DNA of 64,000 bases from Hathewaya proteolytica DSM 3090. Lineage in GTDB: Bacteria > Bacillota > Clostridia > Clostridiales > Clostridiaceae. Where the stretch lies: the NCBI RefSeq assembly GCF_900142225.1, contig NZ_FRAD01000003.1:62001-126000 (forward strand), given 5' to 3'. The translations under genes were made by a program, and so were the position numbers. The notes below the pieces were generated by a model that saw only the letters and a program-made list of their open reading frames with translations, searched no databases and was not told the DNA's origin. Below are positions 27,083-34,923 of the stretch, piece by piece. Positions within the stretch are counted from its first letter, which is position 1; every line of letters starts with the position of its first letter.

Positions 27083-28195
27083 TTACTGCTCTTCATTTCT
27101 ACAAGAAATACAACTAACTTTCTTTGCCATACTTTCTTTTATAGATAAGATGACCTGTTCTTTTCCGTATTTTAAAATTATTTCATCCATACTAATTTCC
27201 CAATTCTGTAACACATCATAGTTCACTTGCAATTTGTCCCTATAAACTTTAAAATAATATTTTTTGTTAGAATAGAGTTTTGATATGTTTTTAGGATTTA
27301 TTACGATCTCCACATTTTTTTCACATAAATCTTTTAAATGGTTGTATATAGCTTCATTCATAATGTAACTTTCAACAAGTTCCTTAAAAGCAGCATGAAA
27401 AGGTCCGGCAATAACCTGAGCATTTTCATTTATATCTTCCGTAGGCTGAAGACCAACTCTTATGACATTTATATTGCTAGTTATAAGCATACTTAATACA
27501 AAAGAACAAATTTCAATTGCCTCTTCTAAAGTGTAAGGGGTGTATTCTCCTCTATTAAGCATATGCTCCATTGGCGTATCCTTTATAACTAAAGCTGGGT
27601 AAATTCTACATAAATCCGGTTTTATAGCACATATGTTCTCTGTTGTCTTTATGTCCTTTTCAAAATCATCGCCTGGCAAACCAAGCATAATCTGTATTCC
27701 TAAAGTAAAATTATATTCCCTTATAAGATTGCAGGCCTTGTAAACATCCTTTGCTGTGTGTCCTCTTCCAGATTTTTTTAGTACCTCTTCATCTAGGGAT
27801 TGCACACCAAGCTCTATTATATCTACACCAAATCTTTGCAATAGCTGAAGTTCTTCGTGGTCTATGTAGTCTGGCCTTGTAGACAGACGAATATGTTGAA
27901 TTGTACCTTGAATTTTATATTTGTACGCAACTTGAAGAAGTTCTATTTGCTTTGTTACAGGAATGGCTGTAAAGGTCCCACCAAAGAACGATACTTCCAC
28001 AACTTTCTCACCATCATGCATATTAATAGTTTTTAAGTGCTCATCTATAATATTTTCAGCTGATTTTGCTGTAATGTCTTCTACTAGAAGATTTCTTTTC
28101 TTTCCAGTTATGGTGTTTTGATTGCAAAACACACAATTGTGAGGGCATCCAATGTGTGGAACAAAAACTGGTATTATAAAGTGTCGTCTATTCAT
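27083..28195 (-). CDS. Radical SAM protein, Elp3-like without acetyltransferase domain
   Basis: 370 residues with the radical SAM cluster motif at the N-terminus (CPHNCVFCNQ, C-x3-C-x2-C) and Elp3-type barrel elements: VEVSFFGGTFTAIP, LSTRPDYIDHEELQLL, VDIIELGVQSLDEEVL, LGIQIMLGLPGD. No GNAT domain follows, unlike true Elp3. Clostridia commonly carry this gene next to rnc; its substrate is unknown, and a tRNA-modifying role is only a guess. The start is taken at ATG 28195, which overlaps the rnc stop by 8 nt; ATG 28210 is also possible. Confidence 0.85.
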   Translation of the reverse strand: MNRRHFIIPVFVPHIGCPHNCVFCNQNTITGKKRNLLVEDITAKSAENIIDEHLKTINMHDGEKVVEVSFFGGTFTAIPVTKQIELLQVAYKYKIQGTIQHIRLSTRPDYIDHEELQLLQRFGVDIIELGVQSLDEEVLKKSGRGHTAKDVYKACNLIREYNFTLGIQIMLGLPGDDFEKDIKTTENICAIKPDLCRIYPALVIKDTPMEHMLNRGEYTPYTLEEAIEICSFVLSMLITSNINVIRVGLQPTEDINENAQVIAGPFHAAFKELVESYIMNEAIYNHLKDLCEKNVEIVINPKNISKLYSNKKYYFKVYRDKLQVNYDVLQNWEISMDEIILKYGKEQVILSIKESMAKKVSCISCRNEEQ

Positions 28196-28922
28196 GGTTA
28201 TCTTTCTCATCCCTAACCGTAGTATTTGCTGAGTTCAATTTTGAAAGAGCTTCCTTTGCAGCAGATTGTTCAGCCTCTTTTTTGCTACCACCTTCTCCAG
28301 AACCGTATATCTTGTCACCAATAAATACTTCCATTTTAAAAGTAGGTCTATGGGGAGGTCCTGCCAGGGACATAACCTTGTACTCAATATCTCCACCATT
28401 TTGTTTTTGAACTAATTCTTGAAGCTTAGTTTTATAGTCCATAATAAGCTCGTTCTGAATAGCCTTACTGATATGGTCATTAAAGTTTTCAAGAACGAAA
28501 TTTCTAGCCACCTCAAAGCCTTGGTCGAAATATATAGCAGCTATTATAGCCTCCATACAGTCAGCTAAAATTGATACTCTGTTTCTTCCGCCTGTTATTT
28601 CTTCACCTTTGCTCATCAGCATAAAATTCCCTATCTGTAACTTGTCCGCTATTGCATATAGAGTGCCTTCACATACGATAAGTGCCCTTATCTTTGTGAG
28701 CTCACCTTCTGACTTATCTTTGCATTGTTTAAAAAGATATTCAGCTACAATCAATCCAAGTACAGCATCACCTAAGTATTCCAATCTTTCATTAAATTTT
28801 ATATGTTTTCTCTGGTTTGCGTAAGAACTGTGAGTAAGTGCCACTTCTAATAACTCGATATTTTTAAATTTAACGTTTAGTTTTTCCTCCAGTTCATGCA
28901 AATCTCGTCTGTATTTTATCAT
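28188..28922 (-). CDS. rnc: Ribonuclease III
   Basis: Double-strand-specific endonuclease for rRNA precursors and regulatory RNA duplexes. The 244 residues contain the catalytic signature NERLEYLGDAVLGLIVAEYL at about 44-63, Asp/Glu in DCMEAIIAAIYFDQGF near 127, and a C-terminal dsRNA-binding domain (about 170-236) ending GGSKKEAEQSAAKEALSKL. AAAGGAG precedes ATG 28922. It is downstream of acpP in the conserved plsX-acpP-rnc-smc order, with a terminator in between. Confidence 0.97.
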   Translation of the reverse strand: MIKYRRDLHELEEKLNVKFKNIELLEVALTHSSYANQRKHIKFNERLEYLGDAVLGLIVAEYLFKQCKDKSEGELTKIRALIVCEGTLYAIADKLQIGNFMLMSKGEEITGGRNRVSILADCMEAIIAAIYFDQGFEVARNFVLENFNDHISKAIQNELIMDYKTKLQELVQKQNGGDIEYKVMSLAGPPHRPTFKMEVFIGDKIYGSGEGGSKKEAEQSAAKEALSKLNSANTTVRDEKDNHE

Positions 28923-28939
28923 ATTGCAACTCCTTTATT

Positions 28940-28966
28940 AAATTAAATCCCGCTTTAAGCGGGATC
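28940..28966 (-). terminator. Terminator between acpP and rnc
   Basis: ATCCCGCTT/AAGCGGGAT stem (28947-28965), then TTTAATTTAAT on the minus strand. Moderate T-run, so partial readthrough to rnc is plausible. Confidence 0.75.
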
Positions 28967-28969
28967 CAA

Positions 28970-29203
28970 TTATTCGTCAACGTGTGAACGTATATACTCA
29001 ACTACGTCTCCTACTGTAGAAACTTTTTCTGCAGCTTCATCAGGGATTTCTATATCAAACTCTTCCTCTAAAGCCATTATAAACTCTACAACATCTAAGG
29101 AATCAGCTCCTAGATCCTCTGTAAAAACAGAATCAGTAGTAATTTCATTTTCGTTAACTCCAAGTTGATCCACAATAATATGCTTTACTTTTTCAAAAAT
29201 CAT
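28970..29203 (-). CDS. acpP: Acyl carrier protein
   Basis: 77 residues carrying the phosphopantetheine site Ser in FTEDLGADSLDVVEFIMALE, typical acidic composition, and a helical bundle. GGAGG lies 8 nt before ATG 29203; the longer in-frame start at 29242 has no Shine-Dalgarno and would cover the real one. It lies 100 nt after plsX and serves fatty acid synthesis. Confidence 0.96.
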   Translation of the reverse strand: MIFEKVKHIIVDQLGVNENEITTDSVFTEDLGADSLDVVEFIMALEEEFDIEIPDEAAEKVSTVGDVVEYIRSHVDE

Positions 29204-29303
29204 TTTTTTTCCTCCAAATAGATTACTTATAATGTTATACATAAATATTAATATGTTTATATATATTAATCAACTATTTTTTTAATACAAAAAATATATT
29301 TTT

Positions 29304-30326
29304 TTATATTTCTTCTATTTCTTTATTTTTGTGAAGAATTTTTTCAAGTTCATGGCTAATAGTACCCGTTACATCAGAATCAAAATTGTTTTTAGCTTGT
29401 TTAATAGCATTTTTAAAAGCTTTAGCATCTGAACTTCCATGGGCCTTTATGCATATACCCTTAGTACCTAAAAACGCTGCCCCTCCATACTCTTTGTAAT
29501 CAAAATCTTTTTTGAACTTTTTAAAGATTGGCTTTATAAGCATTCCTCCAACCTTGGTCCTGAAAGATTTCATTATACCATCTTTTATAATAGAAAATAG
29601 GGTTGATGTAACTCCTTCATATAATTTTAAAATGGTGTTTCCCACAAATCCATCACATACTAGTACGTTAACATCCCCCACTGGAATTTCTCTAGGCTCC
29701 ACGTTTCCGATGAAGTTTAAATCTGTTTCTTTTAAACGCTTAAAGGTTTCCTTTGTGAGTTCGTTTCCTTTTTCTTCTTCTAAACCTATGTTTACAAGGC
29801 CAACTTTAGGTTCTTTTACCTTCAAAATTTTATTGAAGTATACGGAACCCATCATAGCAAATTGGACAAGATTTTCAGGTTTACAATCCACATTTGCTCC
29901 AACATCTACCACCATAAAAGCGCCATTTTTTCCCGGCAATATGGGAGCAAAAGCCGGCCTATCAATGCCCTTAATTCTCCCCACTATAAGAGTAGCTCCA
30001 GTCAAAAAGGCACCTGTGCTTCCGGCCGATACCACAGCATCAGCTTTTTTATCTTTTACTAAGTACAAAGCTTTGCTAAGCGAAGAGTCCTTTTTTCTTC
30101 TTATTGCCATAGCAGGATGCTCATTATTAGTGATGACTTCCTCGGCATTAAGGATTTCTATTCTTTCCTTGTCGTATTGATATTTTGACAGCTCTGCCTT
30201 TAAATTTTCTTCTTTACCAGTAATAATTATCTTTATATCATGGTATGCATCTAATGCTTCTACACAGCCTTTTACAACTTCCACTGGTGCATTATCCCCA
30301 CCCATGCCATCTATTGCGATTATCAT
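29304..30326 (-). CDS. plsX: Phosphate acyltransferase PlsX
   Basis: Converts acyl-ACP to acyl-phosphate for PlsY-dependent phosphatidic acid synthesis. The 340 residues start with IIAIDGMGGDNAPVEVVKGC and contain ADAVVSAGSTGAFLTGATLI, VDVGANVDCKPENLVQFA and CDGFVGNTILKLYEGV. A TAG four codons upstream fixes the start at ATG 30326. The nearest SD there is only AGGA; a perfect AAAGGAGG lies about 34 nt upstream behind a small hairpin. No fapR gene lies between rpmF and plsX, unlike in many Firmicutes. Confidence 0.96.
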   Translation of the reverse strand: MIIAIDGMGGDNAPVEVVKGCVEALDAYHDIKIIITGKEENLKAELSKYQYDKERIEILNAEEVITNNEHPAMAIRRKKDSSLSKALYLVKDKKADAVVSAGSTGAFLTGATLIVGRIKGIDRPAFAPILPGKNGAFMVVDVGANVDCKPENLVQFAMMGSVYFNKILKVKEPKVGLVNIGLEEEKGNELTKETFKRLKETDLNFIGNVEPREIPVGDVNVLVCDGFVGNTILKLYEGVTSTLFSIIKDGIMKSFRTKVGGMLIKPIFKKFKKDFDYKEYGGAAFLGTKGICIKAHGSSDAKAFKNAIKQAKNNFDSDVTGTISHELEKILHKNKEIEEI

Positions 30327-30337
30327 ATATGTATCCT

Positions 30338-30367
30338 ATACGCAAGTTTTAGCGCATTTCCTCCTTT
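30338..30367 (-). promoter_or_regulatory. Remote Shine-Dalgarno and hairpin before plsX
   Basis: AAAGGAGG at 30360-30367 is followed on the minus strand by ATGCGC/GCGTAT (6 bp, 30338-30357) before the weak AGGA near the plsX AUG. ATG-CGC-TAA directly after it would be a two-codon frame. Whether the hairpin brings the strong SD closer to AUG is unknown. Confidence 0.4.
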
Positions 30368-30475
30368 AAAAAGTATTATAGCTATACAACTTATTATAAG
30401 CTTATATTTATTATATTATAACTAATATTTATTATATCATACCTACACTGAACATACACTACAGTGGTTTTGAAG

Positions 30476-30506
30476 TAAAATAAAAGAAAGTCTTTCGACT
30501 TTCTTA
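30476..30506 (-). terminator. Terminator after rpmF
   Basis: AAGAAAGTC/GACTTTCTT around a four-base loop directly abutting the rpmF stop, then TTTATTTTA on the minus strand. Confidence 0.85.
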
Positions 30507-30689
30507 TTATTCGTTATCAGATACTACTTTTGTGTTATTGTAATATCCACAATTCTTACATACTCTATGAGCTAGTTTGAATTCATGGCATTGTGGGCAC
30601 TCAACTATACCAGGCATGCTAAGCTTAAAGTTTTGAGCTCTTCTCTGATCTCTTCTCTTTTTTGATATTTTTCTTTTTGGCTCAATCAC
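30507..30689 (-). CDS. rpmF: 50S ribosomal protein L32
   Basis: 60 residues with PKRKISKKRRDQRRAQNFKL at the start and a zinc ribbon of the C-x2-C...C-x2-C type (CPQCHEFKLAHRVCKNC). GTG at 30689 is chosen because AGGAGG is 8 nt upstream; GTG 30698 would lie in the Shine-Dalgarno. It follows yceD, its usual partner, by 47 nt. Confidence 0.96.
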   Translation of the reverse strand: MIEPKRKISKKRRDQRRAQNFKLSMPGIVECPQCHEFKLAHRVCKNCGYYNNTKVVSDNE

Positions 30690-30736
30690 TACAAACACCT
30701 CCTTAAACTATATATGAAGTTTATAATAACTTATTA

Positions 30737-31249
30737 TTATTTAAATAAGCTTTTTAACTTTAAAAACCTTGGGTCTATTTCCTGTTCTGAAACTTCACCC
30801 TCTACTTCGTCACTGCACTTACATTGTTCTTTATTCAGGTTTACACCACAGTAGCTACATAAACCTTTGCAACTAGGACTGCATATGATTTGTAAGGGAA
30901 TATTCAAATAAAGATATTCCTCCACTACTTCATACAAGTCAATAACATTATTTACTATTAATTTTACATCTAGGCCCAATTCTTCAGTAGAGTACTGTTG
31001 CTCAATCTCAAATTTAAGATTTAAAACTGCCTCATCAAGACACCTATCGCAAGGACAGGTTAAAATAACTTCACATATTCCCTTGAGAACGTAGCTATCT
31101 TTTTTCTTCTTCATGACGCCACTAAAACGTATAGGTCCCAAAAATGTCATCTCTTTATCGTTAAAATTAAACTTATCTCTGCTTATTTCAGTATGTATTT
31201 CCATTTTATCCTTTTTACCATTTATAAGTTCCAAAATGTCAATTTTCAT
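30737..31249 (-). CDS. YceD family (DUF177) protein
   Basis: 170-residue protein always found before rpmF and connected in other bacteria with 23S rRNA accumulation. It has two cysteine clusters: CPCDRCLDEA near the middle and CSPSCKGLCSYCGVNLN/CKC towards the C-terminus, suggesting a metal site. ATG 31249 with AAGGAG 7 nt upstream is used; the longer in-frame start lacks an SD. Molecular function is not settled. Confidence 0.9.
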   Translation of the reverse strand: MKIDILELINGKKDKMEIHTEISRDKFNFNDKEMTFLGPIRFSGVMKKKKDSYVLKGICEVILTCPCDRCLDEAVLNLKFEIEQQYSTEELGLDVKLIVNNVIDLYEVVEEYLYLNIPLQIICSPSCKGLCSYCGVNLNKEQCKCSDEVEGEVSEQEIDPRFLKLKSLFK

Positions 31250-31323
31250 ACACATACTCCTTAACAGTATTAGTAAACAAGAGTTATTATATAAATAATA
31301 AAGCAAAATGTCAAGATATTTTC

Positions 31324-31360
31324 TAATAAAAGTTTGGAGTTTGTCAAGACTCCAAACTTT
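31324..31360 (-). terminator. Terminator after ackA
   Basis: AGTTTGGAGT/ACTCCAAACT (31331-31340, 31349-31358) followed by TTTTATTAG on the minus strand, 7 nt past the ackA stop. Confidence 0.85.
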
Positions 31361-31366
31361 ACATCA

Positions 31367-32560
31367 TTATTTTACAAGTTCTAAAGTGTCTCTAGCAATC
31401 ATTAACTCTTCATTTGTTGGAATAACGAAGATTTTAACCTTAGAATCCGCTGCACTAACTTCTACAGCTTTTCCTCTTACATTGTTTTTCTCTTTGTCAA
31501 GTTTGATTCCAAAGAATTCCATATCCTTACAGATTTCTTCTCTTGATCCTATGGAGTTTTCACCTAAGCCAGCTGTGAATACAAGGCAATCAAGTCCATT
31601 CATTGCTGCAGCATAAGCTCCAATGTACTTTTTAACTCTATAGTGGAACATATCAAGAGCTAATTGTGCTCTATGGTTTCCTTCTTTTGCTGCATCTTCA
31701 ACGTCTCTGAAATCTGAACTTACACCTGATACACCAAGTACACCAGATTGCTTATTCATCATTGTATCCATCTGTTCTGGAGTAAGATTTCTAGCTTTCA
31801 TTAAATATGGTATTATAGCTGGGTCAATATCTCCACATCTAGTACCCATGATTAGGCCTTCAAGTGGAGTTAATCCCATTGATGTATCTACGCACTTTCC
31901 GCCGTCAACAGCTGACATACTAGCACCGTTTCCAAGATGGCAAGTAACCATTTTTACATCTTTTATATCTTTTCCCATCATTTCCGCTGCTATAGTTGAA
32001 ACAAATTTGTGGGATGTTCCGTGAGCACCGTATCTTCTTACAGCGTTTTGTTCATATGTATCGTATGGTAGAGCATACATGAATGCTTTTTCTGGCATTG
32101 TCTGATGGAATGCAGTATCAAATACAACAACCATTGGAGTCTTTGGCATTAAAGATTGACATGCCTTTATTCCGATAATGTGAGCTGGATTGTGAAGTGG
32201 AGCTAGCTTACAACATTCTTCAATGTTTTCCATGGCAGCTTCATCAACTAAAGCAGATTTTGTATACTTTGCTCCTCCGCTTACTATTCTATGGCCTACA
32301 CCAGCTATTTCATCCATGTTTGAAATAACTCCGTGAACTTCATCAGTTAATGCATTTAAAACTAATTCTATAGCAATCTGATGGCTGTTCATTGGAGTCT
32401 CAACTACATACTTGTCACCTTTATATGTTTTCTGAGTTAATACAGATCCCTCAACTCCAATTCTCTCTACTAAACCCTTTGCTAAAACATTTTCAGTTTC
32501 CATATCAATTAATTGATATTTTAATGACGAACTTCCGCAGTTAATAACTAAAATTTTCAT
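31367..32560 (-). CDS. ackA: Acetate kinase
   Basis: ATP + acetate to acetyl phosphate and back; main substrate-level phosphorylation step of acetate-forming clostridia. The 397 residues contain ILVINCGSSSLKYQLIDMET, VVFDTAFHQTMPEKAFMYAL, ACHLGNGAS-like CHLGNGASMSAVDGG and the C-terminal VFTAGLGENS. ATG 32560 with AGGAGG is used. The expected partner pta is not adjacent; lipA and lplA lie upstream instead, and ackA has its own promoter. Confidence 0.97.
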   Translation of the reverse strand: MKILVINCGSSSLKYQLIDMETENVLAKGLVERIGVEGSVLTQKTYKGDKYVVETPMNSHQIAIELVLNALTDEVHGVISNMDEIAGVGHRIVSGGAKYTKSALVDEAAMENIEECCKLAPLHNPAHIIGIKACQSLMPKTPMVVVFDTAFHQTMPEKAFMYALPYDTYEQNAVRRYGAHGTSHKFVSTIAAEMMGKDIKDVKMVTCHLGNGASMSAVDGGKCVDTSMGLTPLEGLIMGTRCGDIDPAIIPYLMKARNLTPEQMDTMMNKQSGVLGVSGVSSDFRDVEDAAKEGNHRAQLALDMFHYRVKKYIGAYAAAMNGLDCLVFTAGLGENSIGSREEICKDMEFFGIKLDKEKNNVRGKAVEVSAADSKVKIFVIPTNEELMIARDTLELVK

Positions 32561-32604
32561 AAAAATCCTCCTAATTAATGAGTTTCGTTTTTGCATACAA
32601 TATT

Positions 32605-32654
32605 AATATACTCTTTTTACTCCCTTAATTCAAGACATAGTTTTATAGAAAATT
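32605..32654 (-). promoter_or_regulatory. ackA promoter with possible CodY box
   Basis: Minus strand TTGAAT (32628-32633), 17-nt spacer, TATATT (32605-32610). Immediately upstream, 32640-32654 matches the CodY motif at about 11 of 15 positions (AATTTTCT half site). In Bacillus, CodY activates ackA, which makes the site worth noting, but the match is weak. Confidence 0.5.
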
Positions 32655-32710
32655 TGCAAAACATGTGTTCAGTTTCTAAAATTACCACTTTGGCAGCAAA
32701 AAAATTTTAT

Positions 32711-33556
32711 TTATTCAAATACTTCCTCAGCATGATATGAACTCCTAACCAATGGTCCAGAAAATACATACTTAAATCCCATTTCCCTAGCCATATTCTC
32801 ATATTTTTTAAAAACTTCTGGATGAACATACTCTATAACTGCATGGTGGGCTGGAGATGGTTGTAGATACTGCCCTATGGTTACTATATCGCATTTATTA
32901 TCCTTCAAATCTTTTAATAACTCTAAAACATTTTCCTCTGTCTCTCCAAGCCCTAGCATAAAGCCTGATTTAGTCAGTATATTAGGAGCCATTTCTTTTG
33001 TCTTTCTTAAAACGTATAGAGCTCTTTCGTAAACAGCCATAGGTCTCACAGTAGAATATAGCACATGGCTTGTTTCTATGTTATGACCAATAATATCTGG
33101 TTTTGAATTTATAACTGTTTCAATGGCTTTATCATCACCCTTAAAATCTGGAATAAGAACTTCTATTCTAGTACTTTTATTTAAAGCCCTTATTTCTTCA
33201 ACAACCTTTGCAAATTGCTGTGCACCACCGTCTTCAAGATCATCCCTTGTAACTGAGGTTATTACTATGTGCCTTAGTTTCAATTTTTTTACAGCCATAG
33301 CTACATTGTGTGGCTCCTCTTTGTTTACAAGCTCTGGCACTCTTTTTGTCACATTGCAAAAAGTACAATTTCGCGTACAATTTTTACCTAAAATCATAAA
33401 AGTCGCAGTTTTTTTATTAAAACATTCCATCCTATTAGGGCAATTTGCTTCATCGCATATAGTATTTAAGCCAAACTCTTTTATTGCATTTCTAACAGCA
33501 CCTGGTGTTCCTTCTCCAATTTTAACTTTTAACCATTGTGGTTTTCTTTCATTCAT
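32711..33556 (-). CDS. lipA: Lipoyl synthase (radical SAM)
   Basis: Inserts two sulfurs into octanoyl groups on lipoyl domains. In 281 residues both cluster motifs are present: the auxiliary set CDEANCPNRMECF (C-x4-C-x5-C) and the radical SAM set CTRNCTFCNV. The C-terminal RSSY ligand is in GPLVRSSYHAEEVF. VTSVTRDDLEDGGAQQFAKV is also canonical. The SD is weak (GGGG, 7-8 nt before ATG). It lies 82 nt after lplA with a folded leader between. Confidence 0.96.
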   Translation of the reverse strand: MNERKPQWLKVKIGEGTPGAVRNAIKEFGLNTICDEANCPNRMECFNKKTATFMILGKNCTRNCTFCNVTKRVPELVNKEEPHNVAMAVKKLKLRHIVITSVTRDDLEDGGAQQFAKVVEEIRALNKSTRIEVLIPDFKGDDKAIETVINSKPDIIGHNIETSHVLYSTVRPMAVYERALYVLRKTKEMAPNILTKSGFMLGLGETEENVLELLKDLKDNKCDIVTIGQYLQPSPAHHAVIEYVHPEVFKKYENMAREMGFKYVFSGPLVRSSYHAEEVFE

Positions 33557-33638
33557 ATTTTACCCCATACAGAATCACACTAAAAGTGACTCCGCACAGA
33601 TTTCGCCTCCCCTGTATTTTGATATTTTATCAATTATA
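33557..33638 (-). promoter_or_regulatory. Folded leader and TATAAT between lplA and lipA
   Basis: TATAAT (33633-33638) begins right at the lplA stop, followed by the palindrome TTGATAAAATATCAA (33619-33633). Next ATACA/TGTAT (33613-33617 with 33567-33571) encloses GAGTCAC/GTGATTC (33586-33592 with 33572-33578) and a purine-rich GGGGAGGCGAAA loop. No obvious -35 is seen. It could be an internal promoter plus a cis-regulatory RNA; it matches no riboswitch class I recognise. Confidence 0.4.
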
Positions 33639-34619
33639 CTAAAACATAACATTTATTAAATCATCAAAGCTTATGTTGCTCATATACTCTGAAACATTAA
33701 TTTCTCTCAGGGCCTCCCTTACATAATTGCATTGATATTTATTATATCTGATTAGGTTTTCCAACTCGGACACATCTTTTTCACTAAAAAAATCCCCATT
33801 GATATTGATATCCTGTATTATATCATTTTCAATAAACATATTAGCTTGAACTATACCCCCAGGAAATTTCTTTTCTCCATGAAAATTAAATTTTGGAGAA
33901 GAGCCATAATTCCACAATCTAGTACAATATTTATTTTCCGCAATAATTTTTATGGCACCCCAATCTTCCTCGTTCAATTCGTATATAACACCATTGTTTT
34001 TTGTAGAAAAAACATAATCGAAAAGGAATTCTTTAAACTCAATAACACTCATAGGTTCATTCAAATATTCCGACAAATTACTTACTCTACTGGCTACAGA
34101 TTTTACAGTCTTATCTGAAAACTTTATTTCCTTTACCTTTAATGCTGCTACTAAATCGCTTATGCAAGAAGAAAACAAAAGGGTTCCATGGTGAATCACC
34201 TTATCTCTACTGTGGAATTGTGCATTGCCGGAAATTTTTTTATTGTCTATAGTTATATCATTTCTTCCAGACAATTCTGCCTTTACTCCTAGTTTTGACA
34301 ATGCTTCTATTATGGGAGCTGTAAATGTAGAAAATTCCACTCCCTGTTTAGGAGCTTTCTTTGATATGAACGTAAAATTCAGATTTCCTAAATCGTTAAA
34401 CACCGCTCCTCCTCCACTCATTCTTCTTACCACGGTAATATTATGTTCTTTAATGTATTCTGTATTTATCTCTGACATAATATCTTGATTCTTACCAATA
34501 AGGATACAGGATTCGTTTCGCCAAAGCATAAAACAGTCATCCTGGAACTTGTTCATGATGTATTCTTCTACTGCATGATTTAAATATGGATTAGTATTTT
34601 CATTTTTAACAAATATCAT
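33639..34619 (-). CDS. lplA: Lipoate-protein ligase A
   Basis: Adenylates free lipoate (or octanoate) and attaches it to lipoyl domains. The 326 residues hold the ligase motif VVRRMSGGGAVFNDLGNLNF, the catalytic lysine in KKISGNAQFHSRDKVIHHGT, and a C-terminal accessory domain (about 245-326). GAGG lies upstream of ATG 34619. Together with lipA it gives both scavenging and synthesis of lipoate. No target protein (H protein, E2) is in the window. Confidence 0.94.
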   Translation of the reverse strand: MIFVKNENTNPYLNHAVEEYIMNKFQDDCFMLWRNESCILIGKNQDIMSEINTEYIKEHNITVVRRMSGGGAVFNDLGNLNFTFISKKAPKQGVEFSTFTAPIIEALSKLGVKAELSGRNDITIDNKKISGNAQFHSRDKVIHHGTLLFSSCISDLVAALKVKEIKFSDKTVKSVASRVSNLSEYLNEPMSVIEFKEFLFDYVFSTKNNGVIYELNEEDWGAIKIIAENKYCTRLWNYGSSPKFNFHGEKKFPGGIVQANMFIENDIIQDININGDFFSEKDVSELENLIRYNKYQCNYVREALREINVSEYMSNISFDDLINVMF

Positions 34620-34920
34620 ATGAATATTACCTCTAGATTATATATTGGTATAACTTAAAATTCATAATACATGTATTCCAGTTTTATAATAAAATACTTT
34701 GATTTTTATGTCAATGAATTCATGGCCATTGTCTATTGAAAATACAACTAAAAAAAATCTGCTTATTTAAATTTAAAATGATACTTTAAAAATGCTTTGA
34801 TGTGAGTAAATCCCTTCATGTTTTCCATAATAAAAACATGGTATAATAAATATTAGTGAACAGATTTCGTCACCAATACATTGAAAGGAGTGTCACTACC
34901 ATATCAGTGACAATTTTATC
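34620..34920. promoter_or_regulatory. Divergent lplA / tmcAL control region
   Basis: 301-nt A+T-rich gap between lplA (minus) and tmcAL (plus). On the plus strand an extended -10 TGGTATAAT sits at 34839-34847 with no clear -35. On the minus strand ATATATAAT lies about 25 nt before the lplA start. The last 40 nt hold the tmcAL ribosome binding site and a hairpin. I see no gene in it. Confidence 0.55.
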
Positions 34921-34923
34921 ATG
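34884..34923 (+). promoter_or_regulatory. Shine-Dalgarno separated from AUG by a hairpin (tmcAL)
   Basis: GAAAGGAG ends at 34890. TGTCACT (34891-34897) and AGTGACA (34906-34912) pair perfectly around an 8-nt loop, and ATTTTATC leads to ATG 34921. Linear SD-AUG distance is 30 nt; with the stem folded out it is 8 nt. No alternative in-frame ATG, GTG or TTG exists nearer the SD, and the family N-terminus begins here. Confidence 0.65.

Noticed and set aside
29204..29303. FapR operator between plsX and acpP
   Set aside because: The gap is pure A+T repeats with no convincing match to the FapR palindrome, and no fapR gene is in the usual place.
29512..30180. 222-codon open frame on the plus strand
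   Set aside because: It lies entirely opposite plsX, has no SD, and its hydrophobic Ser/Phe-rich text is the usual mirror of a real gene.
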